In this document: one piece after another, positions 22,653 to 31,487 of the stretch
How positions within the stretch are numbered: position 1 is the stretch's first letter
Layout: every line of letters starts with the position of its first letter
NCBI RefSeq assembly: GCF_018613855.1
Contig: NZ_JAGGPK010000009.1
Span: 1-64,000 of the forward strand
Direction of reading: 5' to 3'
Length of the DNA stretch: 64,000 bases
Source: Arthrobacter sp. ISL-30
GTDB lineage: Bacteria > Actinomycetota > Actinomycetes > Actinomycetales > Micrococcaceae
Notes under the pieces: generated by a model
Databases searched by the model: none
Seen by the model: only the letters and a program-made list of their open reading frames with translations
Told to the model about the DNA's origin: nothing
Made by a program: the position numbers and the translations under genes

Positions 22653-23404
22653 TTCCGGTTGAGCTCCGAAGAGATCGTCTGGGCCGCTTCGCGCAGGAGC
22701 GGCACGGCCCGGTCCGCGAACGGCTGGTCCACGCGGGAGACGGGGCCGGAGACGGAGATCGCCGTCGGCGTCGGGGCGTTGGGGACAGCCATGGCGAAGC
22801 AGCGGACGCCGATTTCCTGCTCCTCCTCGTCAATGGAGTAGCCCCGTTCGCGGATGAGCTTGAGGTCGGCGAGGAGGTCGTCGATGTCGCCAATGCTCTT
22901 GGCCGTGGGCGTCGGCATCCCGGCGCGGGAGATGATGCCACGAACCACGTCATCGTCCAGCTGGGCCAGGATGGCTTTCCCGACGCCGGTTGCGTGGGTA
23001 TGGGCGCGACGGCCCACCTCGGTGAACATCCGCATGGAATGCAGGGACGGCACCTGGGCCACGTAGATCACCATGTCCGAATCGAGGACGGCCATATTGG
23101 ACGTCTCGCCCAGGCGGTCCACGAGCGACTTCAGTTGCGGGCGCGCCAGGGCACCGAGCTGCTGGTTGGCGCCTTCGCCCAGGCGGATCAGCCGCGGCCC
23201 CAAGGCGTAGCGCCGGTTGGGCAGCTGTCGGATGTAGCCGAGGGACACCAGGGTACGCAGCAGCCGGTGGATCGTGGGAAGCGGCAGGTCGGTGGACGAG
23301 GAGAGCTCGCTAAGCGTGACGTCCCCGCCGGCGTCGGTGATCAGCTCCAGCAGTTCGAAGACGCGCTCTACTGACTGCACGCCACCCGAGGCTTTTTCTG
23401 CCAT
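22649..23404 (-). CDS. IclR-family transcriptional regulator
   Basis: This IclR protein of usual length (251 aa) has a winged helix at residues 5-70 (VTLSELSSSTDLPLPTIHRLLRTLVSLGYIRQ) and an effector domain with VPSLHSMRMFTEVGRRAHTHATGVGKAIL and DEEEQEIGVRCFAM. The frame is open to 23617, but ATG at 23402-23404 has AGGAG seven bases upstream. AllR-type members sense glyoxylate or allantoate and control ureide genes. This gene is divergent from the malic enzyme - malate synthase - ureidoglycine operon, its most likely target. Confidence 0.9.
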   Translation of the reverse strand: MAEKASGGVQSVERVFELLELITDAGGDVTLSELSSSTDLPLPTIHRLLRTLVSLGYIRQLPNRRYALGPRLIRLGEGANQQLGALARPQLKSLVDRLGETSNMAVLDSDMVIYVAQVPSLHSMRMFTEVGRRAHTHATGVGKAILAQLDDDVVRGIISRAGMPTPTAKSIGDIDDLLADLKLIRERGYSIDEEEQEIGVRCFAMAVPNAPTPTAISVSGPVSRVDQPFADRAVPLLREAAQTISSELNRN

Positions 23405-23495
23405 TCCGTTGTCTCCTATGGCTCGGAATCCGACAACTCTTATCCGCATCGTGAAAAGAGTGCTTAGAACACCAAGATACAGCACCCAGGCGGGA

Positions 23496-23525
23496 TTGGG
23501 CTTGTATTTCCATGCTGCAGATAAT
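23496..23525 (+). promoter_or_regulatory. Promoter of malic enzyme operon
   Basis: TTGGGC (23496-23501) and GATAAT (23520-23525) are 18 bp apart. The IclR-type site lies just downstream, over the expected transcription start, which fits repression. Confidence 0.5.
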
Positions 23526-23526
23526 A

Positions 23527-23545
23527 ATATCCATAATACGAAAAG
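23527..23545. promoter_or_regulatory. IclR-type operator candidate before the malic enzyme gene
   Basis: Read on the minus strand the core is TTTTCGTATTATGGATA, which matches the dctA-upstream site TTTTCCGGATTATGGAAA after a one-base gap. A further weakly matching CTGC / GGAAATA part lies beside both sites. Confidence 0.5.
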
Positions 23546-23616
23546 ATCACATGAACCGGCGGCCCGGGAACGGGTTCTCGAACGGTTCCGCAAGGCCTGT
23601 ACCAGGAGGAAATTCA

Positions 23617-25014
23617 ATGGCGAACCCGAGCCCCGGAAATTCGATCACCCTGCGCGTCGCGGCGCCGTCGAGCTTCACCGCGACCAGTGAGCTCGCAGCC
23701 GCCGTAGCAGCCGAAGGCGCGGCCGTCACAGCCCTCGACGTCAGCGAATCCCACCACGACACCCTCGTTGTGGACGTCACCTGCAACACGACGGACGAAG
23801 CCCACGCAGAACGCATCAAGGATGCCCTCAACGCCCTCGACGGCGTCACCGTCCAGCACGTCTCGGACCGCACCTTCCTCATGCACCTGGGCGGCAAGCT
23901 CGAGGTGGTCCCCAAGGTTGCCCTGCGCAACCGCGACGATCTCTCCCGCGCCTACACCCCCGGCGTCGCGCGTGTCTGCCTCGCCATCGCAGAGGACCCG
24001 GCCGCTGCCCGCAACCTGACCGTAAAGCGCAACACGATCGCCGTCGTCACGGACGGCTCCGCCGTGCTCGGCCTTGGCAACATCGGCCCCGCCGCCGCCC
24101 TTCCCGTCATGGAAGGCAAGGCCGCCCTGTTCAAGCAGTTCGCCAACGTTGACGCCTGGCCCGTCTGCCTGGATACGCAGGACACCGAGGAGATCATCAG
24201 CATCGTCAAGGCCCTCGCCCCGGTCTATGGCGGCGTAAACCTTGAGGACATCGCCGCTCCGCGCTGCTTTGAGATCGAAAACCGCCTTCGCGAAGAACTG
24301 GACATCCCCGTCTTCCATGACGACCAGCACGGCACAGCCATCGTCACCCTCGCCGCCCTGGTCAACGCCCTGCGCGTCGTGGACAAGAAGCTCTCCGAGG
24401 TCAGGATCGTGGTGTCCGGCGTCGGCGCCGCAGGTTCGGCCATCATCCAACTGCTCAAGGCCCAGGGCGCGCGGCACATCATCGCCGCCGGCCGTTCAGG
24501 CGCTATCCACTCGGGCGAAAAGTACGACGACGAACACCGCTCCTGGATCGCCGCGAACACCAACGAGGCCGGCTTCTCCGGCACGCTCCACGAGGCCCTG
24601 GCCGGTGCCGACGTCTTCATCGGCGTCAGCGCCCCGCACGTGATCGGCGAGGAGCAGGTGGCTTCCATGGCAGAGAAGGCGATCGTCTTCGCCATGGCAA
24701 ACCCCACCCCGGAAATCGACCCGGTGGTAGCGTCGAAGCATGCGGCAGTGGTGGCTACGGGGCGCAGCGACTTCCCCAACCAGATCAACAATGTCCTGGC
24801 CTTCCCTGGATTCTTCCGCGGCCTGCTGGACGCCGGTGCCTCGGACATCACCCCGGACATGCTGGTGGCCGCGGCAGAGGCCATTGCCAAGCGCGTGGCA
24901 GACGATGAGCTTAATGCCAGCTACATCATCCCCAGCGTCTTCGATCCCCACGTTGCCGCCGACGTAGCCACCGCGGTGGCAAACGCAGCAAACGCAGCCC
25001 GTAACGCCCTTTAA
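23617..25014 (+). CDS. NAD(P)-dependent malic enzyme
   Basis: This 465-residue protein has an ACT-like N-terminal domain (residues about 8-85) before the malic domain. Malic signatures are [13 protein letters not shown] (catalytic Tyr), [18 protein letters not shown] and [11 protein letters not shown] (metal-binding Asp pair). The NAD domain starts [14 protein letters not shown]. It converts malate to pyruvate and CO2 and can recycle malate made by malate synthase. The start was placed at 23617 because AGGAGG lies seven bases upstream, although the frame opens earlier. First gene of a four-gene operon. Confidence 0.93.
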   Translation: MANPSPGNSITLRVAAPSSFTATSELAAAVAAEGAAVTALDVSESHHDTLVVDVTCNTTDEAHAERIKDALNALDGVTVQHVSDRTFLMHLGGKLEVVPKVALRNRDDLSRAYTPGVARVCLAIAEDPAAARNLTVKRNTIAVVTDGSAVLGLGNIGPAAALPVMEGKAALFKQFANVDAWPVCLDTQDTEEIISIVKALAPVYGGVNLEDIAAPRCFEIENRLREELDIPVFHDDQHGTAIVTLAALVNALRVVDKKLSEVRIVVSGVGAAGSAIIQLLKAQGARHIIAAGRSGAIHSGEKYDDEHRSWIAANTNEAGFSGTLHEALAGADVFIGVSAPHVIGEEQVASMAEKAIVFAMANPTPEIDPVVASKHAAVVATGRSDFPNQINNVLAFPGFFRGLLDAGASDITPDMLVAAAEAIAKRVADDELNASYIIPSVFDPHVAADVATAVANAANAARNAL

Positions 25015-25041
25015 CACCAGCGCCCCTAGGAAAGGACCACC

Positions 25042-26640
25042 ATGGCTCTTACAGTCACAGACCACCGGCCGATCGAACGGGCGGAAGAGATCCTGACCCC
25101 CAAGGCGCTGGCCTTCGTGGAGGAACTGCACAATCGCTTCGCCGGCACCCGGAACGAGCTGCTCAAGGCGAGAGTCGCCAAGCGTGAGGAGGTGGCCCGC
25201 ACCGGACGCCTGGACTTCCTTCCGGAGACCAAGGACATCCGGGACGGCGACTGGAAGGTCGCGGAGGCTCCCCCGGCCCTGCGGGATCGCCGCGTTGAGA
25301 TGACCGGCCCTGCTTCCCCTGCCAAGATGGCCATCAATGCCCTGAACTCGGGTGCCAAGGTCTGGCTGGCCGACCTTGAGGATGCCAGTACCCCCACGTG
25401 GGCCAATGTCATCGACGCTATCCTCAACCTGCGCGACGCCGCCCAGGGCACCCTCTCCTACACCTCGCCCGAAGGTAAGGAGTACCGGCTCCGCACGGAC
25501 GCCCCGCTCGCCGTCGTCGTAGCCCGCCCCCGCGGCTGGCACATGACCGAACGGCACCTGCTGCTCGACGGCGAACCCACCGTCGGCGCGCTGGTGGACT
25601 TCGGGCTGCACTTCTTCCACATCGCCAAGCAGTTGCTGCTCAACGGGCACGGCCCCTACTACTACCTGCCGAAGATGGAGAGCCACCTCGAGGCACGCCT
25701 CTGGAACGACGTCTTCGTCTTCGCTCAGGACTACCTCGGCATCCCGCAGGGCAGCATCCGTGCCACGATGCTCATAGAGACCATCCCGGCCGCATTCGAA
25801 ATGGACGAGTTCCTCTACGAACTGCGCGACCACGCCTCCGGCCTGAACGCCGGCCGCTGGGACTACCTCTTCAGCATCATCAAGTACTTCCGTGATGCCG
25901 GCGAGGAATTCGTCCTGCCGGACCGGGCTTCTGTGGCCATGACCGCTCCGTTCATGCGCGCCTACACCGAGCTGCTCGTGAAGACCTGCCACAAGCGCGG
26001 CGCCTTCGCCATGGGCGGCATGGCAGCCGTCATCCCCAACCGCAGGCACCCCGAAGTCACTGCCGCAGCATTCGAAAAGGTCCGCGCGGACAAGACCCGC
26101 GAGGCGAACGACGGCTTCGACGGTTCCTGGGTGGCCCACCCGGACCTCGTCTCCACGTGCCAGGAGGTCTTCGATTCAGTGCTCGGAGACCGTCCGAACC
26201 AGCTGGACAAGCAGCGGCCCGAGGTGAACGTCACGGCCGAGCAGCTGATCGACGTTGCCTCCGCGGATGGGCAGGTCACCGAGGGTGGGCTGCGCCTGAA
26301 CCTGTACGTCGCCGTCGCCTATACCGCCGTCTGGCTGTCCGGGAACGGTGCCGTGGCAATCCACAACCTCATGGAGGACGCCGCGACGGCGGAAATCTCC
26401 CGTTCGCAGGTCTGGCAGCAGATCCGCAACAAGGTGGTCCTGGCCGACACCGGCAACACGGTCACCCCGGAACTCGTAGAGCGAATCCTGCGCGAGGAGA
26501 CAGAGCGCCTGCGTACCGAAGTGGGCGACGAAGCCTTCGCCAAGTACTACGATCCGGCCAGCAGGCTGATCGCGGACATCTGCCTCTCCGAGGACTACAC
26601 GGACTTCCTCACCACCCCCGCCTACGAACTGGTGGGCTGA
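25042..26640 (+). CDS. aceB: Malate synthase A
   Basis: This 532-residue malate synthase of the A type has RPRGWHMTERHLLLDG, LPKMESHLEARLWNDVF, IRATMLIETIPAAFEMDEFLYEL and the late ADTGNTVTPELVERIL. It condenses glyoxylate with acetyl-CoA to malate. No isocitrate lyase is next to it. In this operon the glyoxylate probably comes from ureides (ureidoglycolate breakdown) instead of the glyoxylate shunt. Ribosome site GGAAAGGA lies five bases before ATG; the stop is 3 bp before the next gene's GTG. Confidence 0.95.
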   Translation: MALTVTDHRPIERAEEILTPKALAFVEELHNRFAGTRNELLKARVAKREEVARTGRLDFLPETKDIRDGDWKVAEAPPALRDRRVEMTGPASPAKMAINALNSGAKVWLADLEDASTPTWANVIDAILNLRDAAQGTLSYTSPEGKEYRLRTDAPLAVVVARPRGWHMTERHLLLDGEPTVGALVDFGLHFFHIAKQLLLNGHGPYYYLPKMESHLEARLWNDVFVFAQDYLGIPQGSIRATMLIETIPAAFEMDEFLYELRDHASGLNAGRWDYLFSIIKYFRDAGEEFVLPDRASVAMTAPFMRAYTELLVKTCHKRGAFAMGGMAAVIPNRRHPEVTAAAFEKVRADKTREANDGFDGSWVAHPDLVSTCQEVFDSVLGDRPNQLDKQRPEVNVTAEQLIDVASADGQVTEGGLRLNLYVAVAYTAVWLSGNGAVAIHNLMEDAATAEISRSQVWQQIRNKVVLADTGNTVTPELVERILREETERLRTEVGDEAFAKYYDPASRLIADICLSEDYTDFLTTPAYELVG

Positions 26641-26643
26641 GCC

Positions 26644-27930
26644 GTGGCAGTACCCGGGCAGGCATTGAATGCGGCCGACTTTGACCGGATCGACAGGCAA
26701 CTGGCCGACACAGACCGCCTGCTCGAACTGCACTACCCCGGCGACGACGGCTCCCGCCAGCCCATTCACACCGTCTACGTGCCGGCGGACCGCTTCACGC
26801 CGTCGTTGGCGGCGGAGTGGGGCGCCCAGGCTGTCGCGACGGCGGAGGCCCACGGCGGTTTCGAACGGCTCGGTGCGTTGCTGGGCCAGTCCCTGGCCCT
26901 CCGGGCAGCCGTCGCCACCCGGGTGGCCGCGAAGCTGGTGAACGAACCCATTGAGGACTTGCGACTGGACTTCGAGGACGGCTATGGCGACCGCGGGGAC
27001 GAGGCAGAAGACGCCGACGCCGTGGCTGCCGCCCGCCTTGTAACCGAGGCCGTCGCCGCCGGGACGGCACCCCCGTATATCGGCATCCGCTTCAAGTGTT
27101 TCGAGGCCCCCACGCGGGTACGCGGCCTGAAGACGCTGGACCTGTTTATTTCCACCCTGGCCTCGGCGGGGGAACTGCCCGCCGGACTGGTGCTTACGCT
27201 GCCCAAAGTCAGCACGGTGGCGCAGGTCCAGGCCATGGACTATGCAGTATCACGGCTGGAGGAAGTCCACGGCCTGCCGCATGGACGCCTGCGCTTCGAG
27301 GTGCAGGTGGAAACACCACAGCTGATCCTCGGACCGGAGGGAACGTCCCCCGTGGCCAGGCTTGCGCACGTTGTGCCCGGGCGCATCAGCGCCCTGCACT
27401 ATGGCACCTACGACTACAGCGCTTCGCTGCAGATCTCGGCCGAGTACCAGTCCATGGAACATCCCGTGGCCGACTTCGCCAAGGAGGTCATGCAGTTGGC
27501 CGTTGCCGGTACCGGCATCCGCCTTTCAGACGGCTCCACGAATATCATCCCAGTGGGTGAAAATGTGGAAAACGCCTGGAAGCTTCATGGCCGGCTGGTT
27601 CGGCGCTCCCTGGAACGCGGCTACTACCAGGGCTGGGACCTGCATCCGGCGCAGCTGGCTAGCCGCTTCGCCGCCAGCTACGCGTTTTATCGCGAAGGCC
27701 TTCCCGCCGCCGCTTCCAGGCTGCGCGACTATGTGGAGAAGACCGAGGGCGGGGTGATGGACGAGCCTGCTACAGCACGGGCCCTGGCAGGCTTCATACT
27801 GCGCGGCGTCCAGTGTGGAGCAGTCGGCGACGAAGAAGTGCGGGCCCTCGCCGGCGTCGGACTCCCCCAACTCACCGCGCTGGCGCACCCGCGGCTGGCA
27901 CATGCACATACCACCGATTCACAAGGCTAA
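26644..27930 (+). CDS. DUF6986 protein, HpcH/HpaI (CitE-like) aldolase fold
   Basis: This 428-residue protein with a GTG start lies 3 bp after aceB. Conserved pieces are RLDFEDGYGDRGDEAEDAD (near 108), TLPKVSTVAQVQAMDYAV, RFEVQVETPQLIL with a likely metal Glu, ALHYGTYDYSASLQI and QGWDLHPAQLASRF. The last resembles the end motif of CitE-type lyases. The fold is related to malate synthase and citrate lyase beta, which suggests C-C chemistry on a 2-oxoacid or CoA ester. The precise reaction is not known to me. Its place between malate synthase and ureidoglycine aminohydrolase suggests a role in glyoxylate or ureidoglycolate use. Confidence 0.75.
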   Translation: MAVPGQALNAADFDRIDRQLADTDRLLELHYPGDDGSRQPIHTVYVPADRFTPSLAAEWGAQAVATAEAHGGFERLGALLGQSLALRAAVATRVAAKLVNEPIEDLRLDFEDGYGDRGDEAEDADAVAAARLVTEAVAAGTAPPYIGIRFKCFEAPTRVRGLKTLDLFISTLASAGELPAGLVLTLPKVSTVAQVQAMDYAVSRLEEVHGLPHGRLRFEVQVETPQLILGPEGTSPVARLAHVVPGRISALHYGTYDYSASLQISAEYQSMEHPVADFAKEVMQLAVAGTGIRLSDGSTNIIPVGENVENAWKLHGRLVRRSLERGYYQGWDLHPAQLASRFAASYAFYREGLPAAASRLRDYVEKTEGGVMDEPATARALAGFILRGVQCGAVGDEEVRALAGVGLPQLTALAHPRLAHAHTTDSQG

Positions 27931-27940
27931 GGAGCAACCC

Positions 27941-28753
27941 ATGAGCAACTATTTCTACCCGGAGGGCGGGCTCCCGCCGCAGACCCAGCTCCTCACGGAC
28001 CGCGCCGTGGTCAAGGAGGCTTACACGGTCATTCCCAAGGGCGTGCTGCGGGACATCGTCACGTCCAAACTGCCAGGCTGGGACAACACCCGCTCCTGGA
28101 TCATCGCCCGGCCCATCGCCGGTTTCGCCACCACGTTCTCCCAGCTCATCGTCGAGGTAGGTCCCGGCGGCGGCTCCAGGAAGCCCGAGCCTGAGGCCGG
28201 CGTCGAAGGCGTCATCTTCCTGACCAAGGGATCCCTGGACCTGGCCCTCGACGGCGAGCTCCACCACCTGGAGGAAGGCGGCTACGCCTACCTCGCGGCT
28301 GGTGCCGACTGGTCCGTGAAGAACGACTCCAGCGATATCGCGAGCTTCCAGTGGATCCGCAAGGCCTATGAACCGCTGCAGGGACACGAGGCCAAGTCCT
28401 TCGTGACCCGGGACCAGGACGTGGAGCCGCGCCCGATGCCGGGAACCAACGGCGCCTGGGCCACCACCCGCTTCGTGGACCCGGACGACCTCGCCCACGA
28501 CATGCACGTAAACATCGTGACGTTCCAGCCCGGGGCTTCGATCCCGTTCGCCGAGACGCACGTCATGGAGCACGGGCTCTTTGTGCTCGAAGGCAAGGCC
28601 GTCTACCGGCTCAATGACGATTGGGTGGAGGTGGAAGCCGGCGACTTCATGTGGCTTCGTGCCTTCTGCCCGCAGGCCTGCTACGCCGGCGGACCGGGCA
28701 AGTTCCGCTACCTGCTGTACAAGGACGTCAACCGGCAGATCCGCCTGACCTAA
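27941..28753 (+). CDS. allE: (S)-ureidoglycine aminohydrolase, bicupin
   Basis: This 270-residue double-cupin protein has FSQLIVEVGPGGGSRKPEPE in the first cupin and VNIVTFQPGASIPFAETHVMEHGLFVLEGKAVYRLND in the second. The second holds the His/Glu ligands for Mn2+. Length and the closing WLRAFCPQACYAGGPGKFRYLLYKDVNR match the (S)-ureidoglycine aminohydrolase family (YlbA/AllE), which releases ammonia from ureidoglycine to give ureidoglycolate. The frame begins upstream inside DUF6986, but ATG 27941, with AAGGAG seven bases before, is clear. Last gene of the operon. Confidence 0.92.
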   Translation: MSNYFYPEGGLPPQTQLLTDRAVVKEAYTVIPKGVLRDIVTSKLPGWDNTRSWIIARPIAGFATTFSQLIVEVGPGGGSRKPEPEAGVEGVIFLTKGSLDLALDGELHHLEEGGYAYLAAGADWSVKNDSSDIASFQWIRKAYEPLQGHEAKSFVTRDQDVEPRPMPGTNGAWATTRFVDPDDLAHDMHVNIVTFQPGASIPFAETHVMEHGLFVLEGKAVYRLNDDWVEVEAGDFMWLRAFCPQACYAGGPGKFRYLLYKDVNRQIRLT

Positions 28754-28767
28754 GTCGTAAATCGCCG

Positions 28768-28813
28768 AAATCGCCGGAAGCGCTTCCAGCTCGCTGGAAA
28801 CTTCCGGCGATTT
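28768..28813. repeat. 46-bp nested palindrome after allE
   Basis: AAATCGCCGGAAG (28768-28780) pairs perfectly with CTTCCGGCGATTT (28801-28813). Inside, TTCCAGC pairs with GCTGGAA around a TC loop. It can end transcripts from the left, and the flanking repeated TTTCCGGCGA pieces suggest a dispersed repeat family. Confidence 0.75.
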
Positions 28814-28860
28814 CGTGCGTTTCCGGCGAGTTCGTGTTCGCGCCTTCCCCCGCAGTACGG

Positions 28861-29172
28861 CTAGGCACTCTGCGGCGTCGGCGCATGAAGATGCTTGTGC
28901 TGGCGCATCGCGGTACCCCTCACCGAGGTGCTCCAGGCATGTCCGTGGGGAACAGCAAAGGTGGTCTGCCGAAGAGGTTCGTCGCGCCGGTCGTGGCTAA
29001 CGTCGCGGATCAATCCGGTTCCGGCGATTTCGCGAGCCATTGCCACCCCTTGGACGGCCGCCCTTTTGGTCGGGAAGGTCACGGATACCGCCATCAGGTT
29101 CCCGGTGCCATCCAACATCCTCACCCTGTAGCCACCCTCAGGGGCATCAACGAGCTCGAAGGTTCCAGCCAT
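28861..29172 (-). CDS. DUF1508 (YegP-like) protein with long C-terminal tail
   Basis: This 103-residue protein begins MAGTFELVDAPEGGYRVRMLDGTGNLMAVS and continues with KRAAVQGVAMAREIAG, a divergent single DUF1508 domain. A polar, His-rich tail (HDRRDEPLRQ ... HKHLHAPTPQSA) follows. GAGGAG lies eight bases upstream of ATG. It is the second member of this family in the window (the first is at 228-422). Function unknown. Confidence 0.7.
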   Translation of the reverse strand: MAGTFELVDAPEGGYRVRMLDGTGNLMAVSVTFPTKRAAVQGVAMAREIAGTGLIRDVSHDRRDEPLRQTTFAVPHGHAWSTSVRGTAMRQHKHLHAPTPQSA

Positions 29173-29214
29173 TTCGGTGTCTCCTCACTCCCGCACCTCC
29201 GCGGGTGTAGATAA

Positions 29215-29226
29215 TAAGTATACTTA
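29215..29226. promoter_or_regulatory. 12-bp perfect palindrome TAAGTATACTTA
   Basis: AT-rich palindrome in the divergent space between DUF1508 and the CHAD gene. It stands out in a GC-rich region and could be an operator or part of a -10 region. Confidence 0.35.
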
Positions 29227-29338
29227 CTTATCGATTCAGGGAAACCCGTGGCGGTTTGCGGCAGTACCGGAGATAGTCCGTTAGTCCAGCGCTTTCCACC
29301 TCTTTCACAAGCCCCAAAAACGGACGTAAAGTTTGACC

Positions 29339-30331
29339 ATGGTCTCCATAGCGGAAACTTCACCCCCGCAGAGCACTTCGCAGGAAATTTCGCTGGACGG
29401 AACGGCCGCCGGCCTGGTACTGAGGTATCTGACCGGGCAATTGGCCACGTTGCGAGAGCACGCAACGATTGTCCTGGCGGAAGATCCCGAAGCCGTCCAC
29501 CAGATGAGGCTCGCAGCACGCCGGCTGCGCTCCGCGCTGGCGACTTCAAAGAAATACTTCGACGCCGACACAGTGGCCCTTTTGCGTGAGGAACTGAAGT
29601 GGCTCGGGAGCACCCTGGGCGAATTCAGGGACGTCCAGGTGGCTCATGAGCGCGTTAGGACCCTGCTCGAATCCGAACCCATGGGATTGGTGATGGGCCA
29701 CGCATCCCAGCGGCTTAATGAAGGCTTTGAAGAGAGGTATTCCTCGGGTCGCCGTTCCATCGAGGAGGCGCTCCACAGCGAGCGGTACCCGGCACTCCTG
29801 GCCGATTTGGAAGAGTTCCTTGCCAGTCCCCCTGCCGACGGGAACGCTTCACAGCCGGCGCCCAAGGGAACAGGGAAACTCCTGCGCAAGGAAAGCAGGC
29901 GGCTGCAGCGCAAGTTTGAAGAATGGGAGCGACTGGCGAACGGCGAGGACATGCCCGAGACACAGTCCGAACACGCGCACAGCCGGGCCAAGGATGTGGC
30001 CCTTCATGAGATCCGGAAGGCAGCAAAGCGCCTGCGCTACGCAGCTGAAATTGTGGGGCAAGCTCCGGGCAACAAAGCTGGGCGCAAGAAAGCAAAACGC
30101 CTCGAGAAGGGCGCGCACCGCCTGCAGAAGATCCTGGGCATGCATCAGGACTCGGTGGTGGTCCGCCAACTCCTTGTCAACCAGGGGTCAACGGCATCCC
30201 GCAGTGGCGAGAACGGCTTCAGCTATGGCCGGCTGCATGCCAGGGAAGAAGCAGCGGCACAGGAGACCGAGGCCGATTTCCTAAAGGCCTGGAAGAAGTT
30301 CCGCGCCAAGGAATTGTCGCCGCATCTTTAG
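29339..30331 (+). CDS. CHAD domain protein
   Basis: This 330-residue, strongly basic helical protein has the CHAD pattern: VHQMRLAARRLRSALATSKKYF near the start, EFRDVQVAHERVRTLLE, then ALHEIRKAAKRLRYAAEIVG and a closing KILGMHQDSVVVRQLL. The conserved His and Arg/Lys residues bind polyphosphate; CHAD proteins associate with polyphosphate granules. There is no CYTH domain, so it is not the triphosphatase itself. ATG at 29339 is chosen; a TTG two codons earlier is possible. No strong ribosome site. Confidence 0.88.
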   Translation: MVSIAETSPPQSTSQEISLDGTAAGLVLRYLTGQLATLREHATIVLAEDPEAVHQMRLAARRLRSALATSKKYFDADTVALLREELKWLGSTLGEFRDVQVAHERVRTLLESEPMGLVMGHASQRLNEGFEERYSSGRRSIEEALHSERYPALLADLEEFLASPPADGNASQPAPKGTGKLLRKESRRLQRKFEEWERLANGEDMPETQSEHAHSRAKDVALHEIRKAAKRLRYAAEIVGQAPGNKAGRKKAKRLEKGAHRLQKILGMHQDSVVVRQLLVNQGSTASRSGENGFSYGRLHAREEAAAQETEADFLKAWKKFRAKELSPHL

Positions 30332-30376
30332 GGACAGGTTTAGGACAGGCAAAAGTAAGTGACCTGACTAAATCCC

Positions 30377-30406
30377 TTGCGCGCCGCCACGGATGACTCC
30401 TAGCGT
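30377..30406 (+). promoter_or_regulatory. Promoter of the 30.4-33.3 kb operon
   Basis: TTGCGC (30377-30382) and TAGCGT (30401-30406) are separated by 18 bp. The first ATG lies 35 bp further, with AAAGGA as ribosome site. Confidence 0.5.
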
Positions 30407-30441
30407 GGACTTGTGTTCCGGCCCCTATCAAAGGAATTGCC

Positions 30442-30681
30442 ATGACCCTGTACCAGCCTGAGCCCGTTGAGATCTCCACGAGGATGAGGCCGGACGAGTG
30501 GACGGAGGCCAGTCTCTCCGAACTCGTTACTAGCTACCAAAACCAACTCCGCGAGATGGGCGCGCCCGAGTCCGAGATTGTCACGGAAGTCGACCGCGAC
30601 GACGACGGCGGAGTCAGTGTAACTGTCACCTGGGCCAAGGGGGACATCGCGGACGCTCCGGGAATGGAGCAGACACTATGA
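30442..30681 (+). CDS. Small acidic hypothetical protein
   Basis: This 79-residue acidic protein (VDRDDDGGVSVTVTWAKGDIADAPG near its end) shows no recognised domain. Ribosome site AAAGGA lies seven bases upstream. Its stop overlaps the ATG of the SDR gene by 4 bp, so the two are translationally coupled. It resembles the hypothetical protein at 33326-33556 in the C-terminal VVSVTW type strand; relation is unproven. Confidence 0.6.
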   Translation: MTLYQPEPVEISTRMRPDEWTEASLSELVTSYQNQLREMGAPESEIVTEVDRDDDGGVSVTVTWAKGDIADAPGMEQTL

Positions 30682-31487
30682 GCGCCCTGAACGATTTCTC
30701 TCCCAGGACTGCGATTGTCACAGGTTCCGATTCCGGCATCGGCCGCGCCACCGCCGTCGAACTGGCTAAATCCGGGCTGGATATCGGCATAACGTGGCAC
30801 TCGGACAAGGAAGGTGCTGAGGCGACGGCCGAGGAAGTCCGCAGTGTTGGCCGCAACGCCGTCGTCCGCCAACTGGACACAACGGACATCCCAGGCTGCG
30901 CCACTGCGATTGATTCCCTGGCCGAAGAACTGGGAGGCGTGGACGTTTTCGTCAATAACGCCGGCACGGGCGAGTCGACGAAGTTCCTTGACCTCGATCT
31001 TGCGACCTGGAACCAGACTCTGGACACGAACCTCAACGGGGCATTCGTGTGCATCCAGGCAGCCGCCAAGCGGATGGTCGAAGCAGGTCGAGGAGGCCGA
31101 ATCATTGCCGTAACCAGCGTCCACGAAACGCAGCCGCGAGTGGGGTCGTCGGCGTACGACGCGTCCAAGCACGGCCTCGGCGGGCTCATCAAGACCCTCG
31201 CCCTGGAGCTTGCTGAGTACGGAATTACCTCCAATTCCGTGGCTCCGGGAGAAATCGCCACTCCCATGACGGGCCAAACGGACGAGGACCCGCGAACCAA
31301 GGACCGGCCAGGGATCCCGCTCGGCAGGCCGGGTGATGCACGCGAGATCGCCGCGGTGATTTCGTTCCTCGCCTCACCGGCTGCAAGCTACGTCAATGGT
31401 GCTTCCTGGGCAGTGGACGGGGGCATGCTTCAGATGGGACCCCAGGCAGGTTCGCACATTACCGGACATGAGTGGCGCGAAGGCTGA
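30678..31487 (+). CDS. SDR-family oxidoreductase
   Basis: This classical short-chain dehydrogenase (269 aa) has the cofactor motif TGSDSGIGRA at about 14-23, NNAG near 95, catalytic Ser followed by YDASKHG (Tyr and Lys) near 157-163, and EIATPM after the beta-6 strand. It resembles glucose 1-dehydrogenase / YgfF-type enzymes; the substrate is not evident. It overlaps both neighbours (4 bp before, 16 bp after), a tight operon with the DUF72 gene. Confidence 0.88.
   Translation: MSALNDFSPRTAIVTGSDSGIGRATAVELAKSGLDIGITWHSDKEGAEATAEEVRSVGRNAVVRQLDTTDIPGCATAIDSLAEELGGVDVFVNNAGTGESTKFLDLDLATWNQTLDTNLNGAFVCIQAAAKRMVEAGRGGRIIAVTSVHETQPRVGSSAYDASKHGLGGLIKTLALELAEYGITSNSVAPGEIATPMTGQTDEDPRTKDRPGIPLGRPGDAREIAAVISFLASPAASYVNGASWAVDGGMLQMGPQAGSHITGHEWREG

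Noticed and set aside
24496-26139. A 547-residue minus-strand open frame
   Set aside because: It is antisense to malic enzyme and malate synthase, which have full family motifs; it has no family signature of its own.
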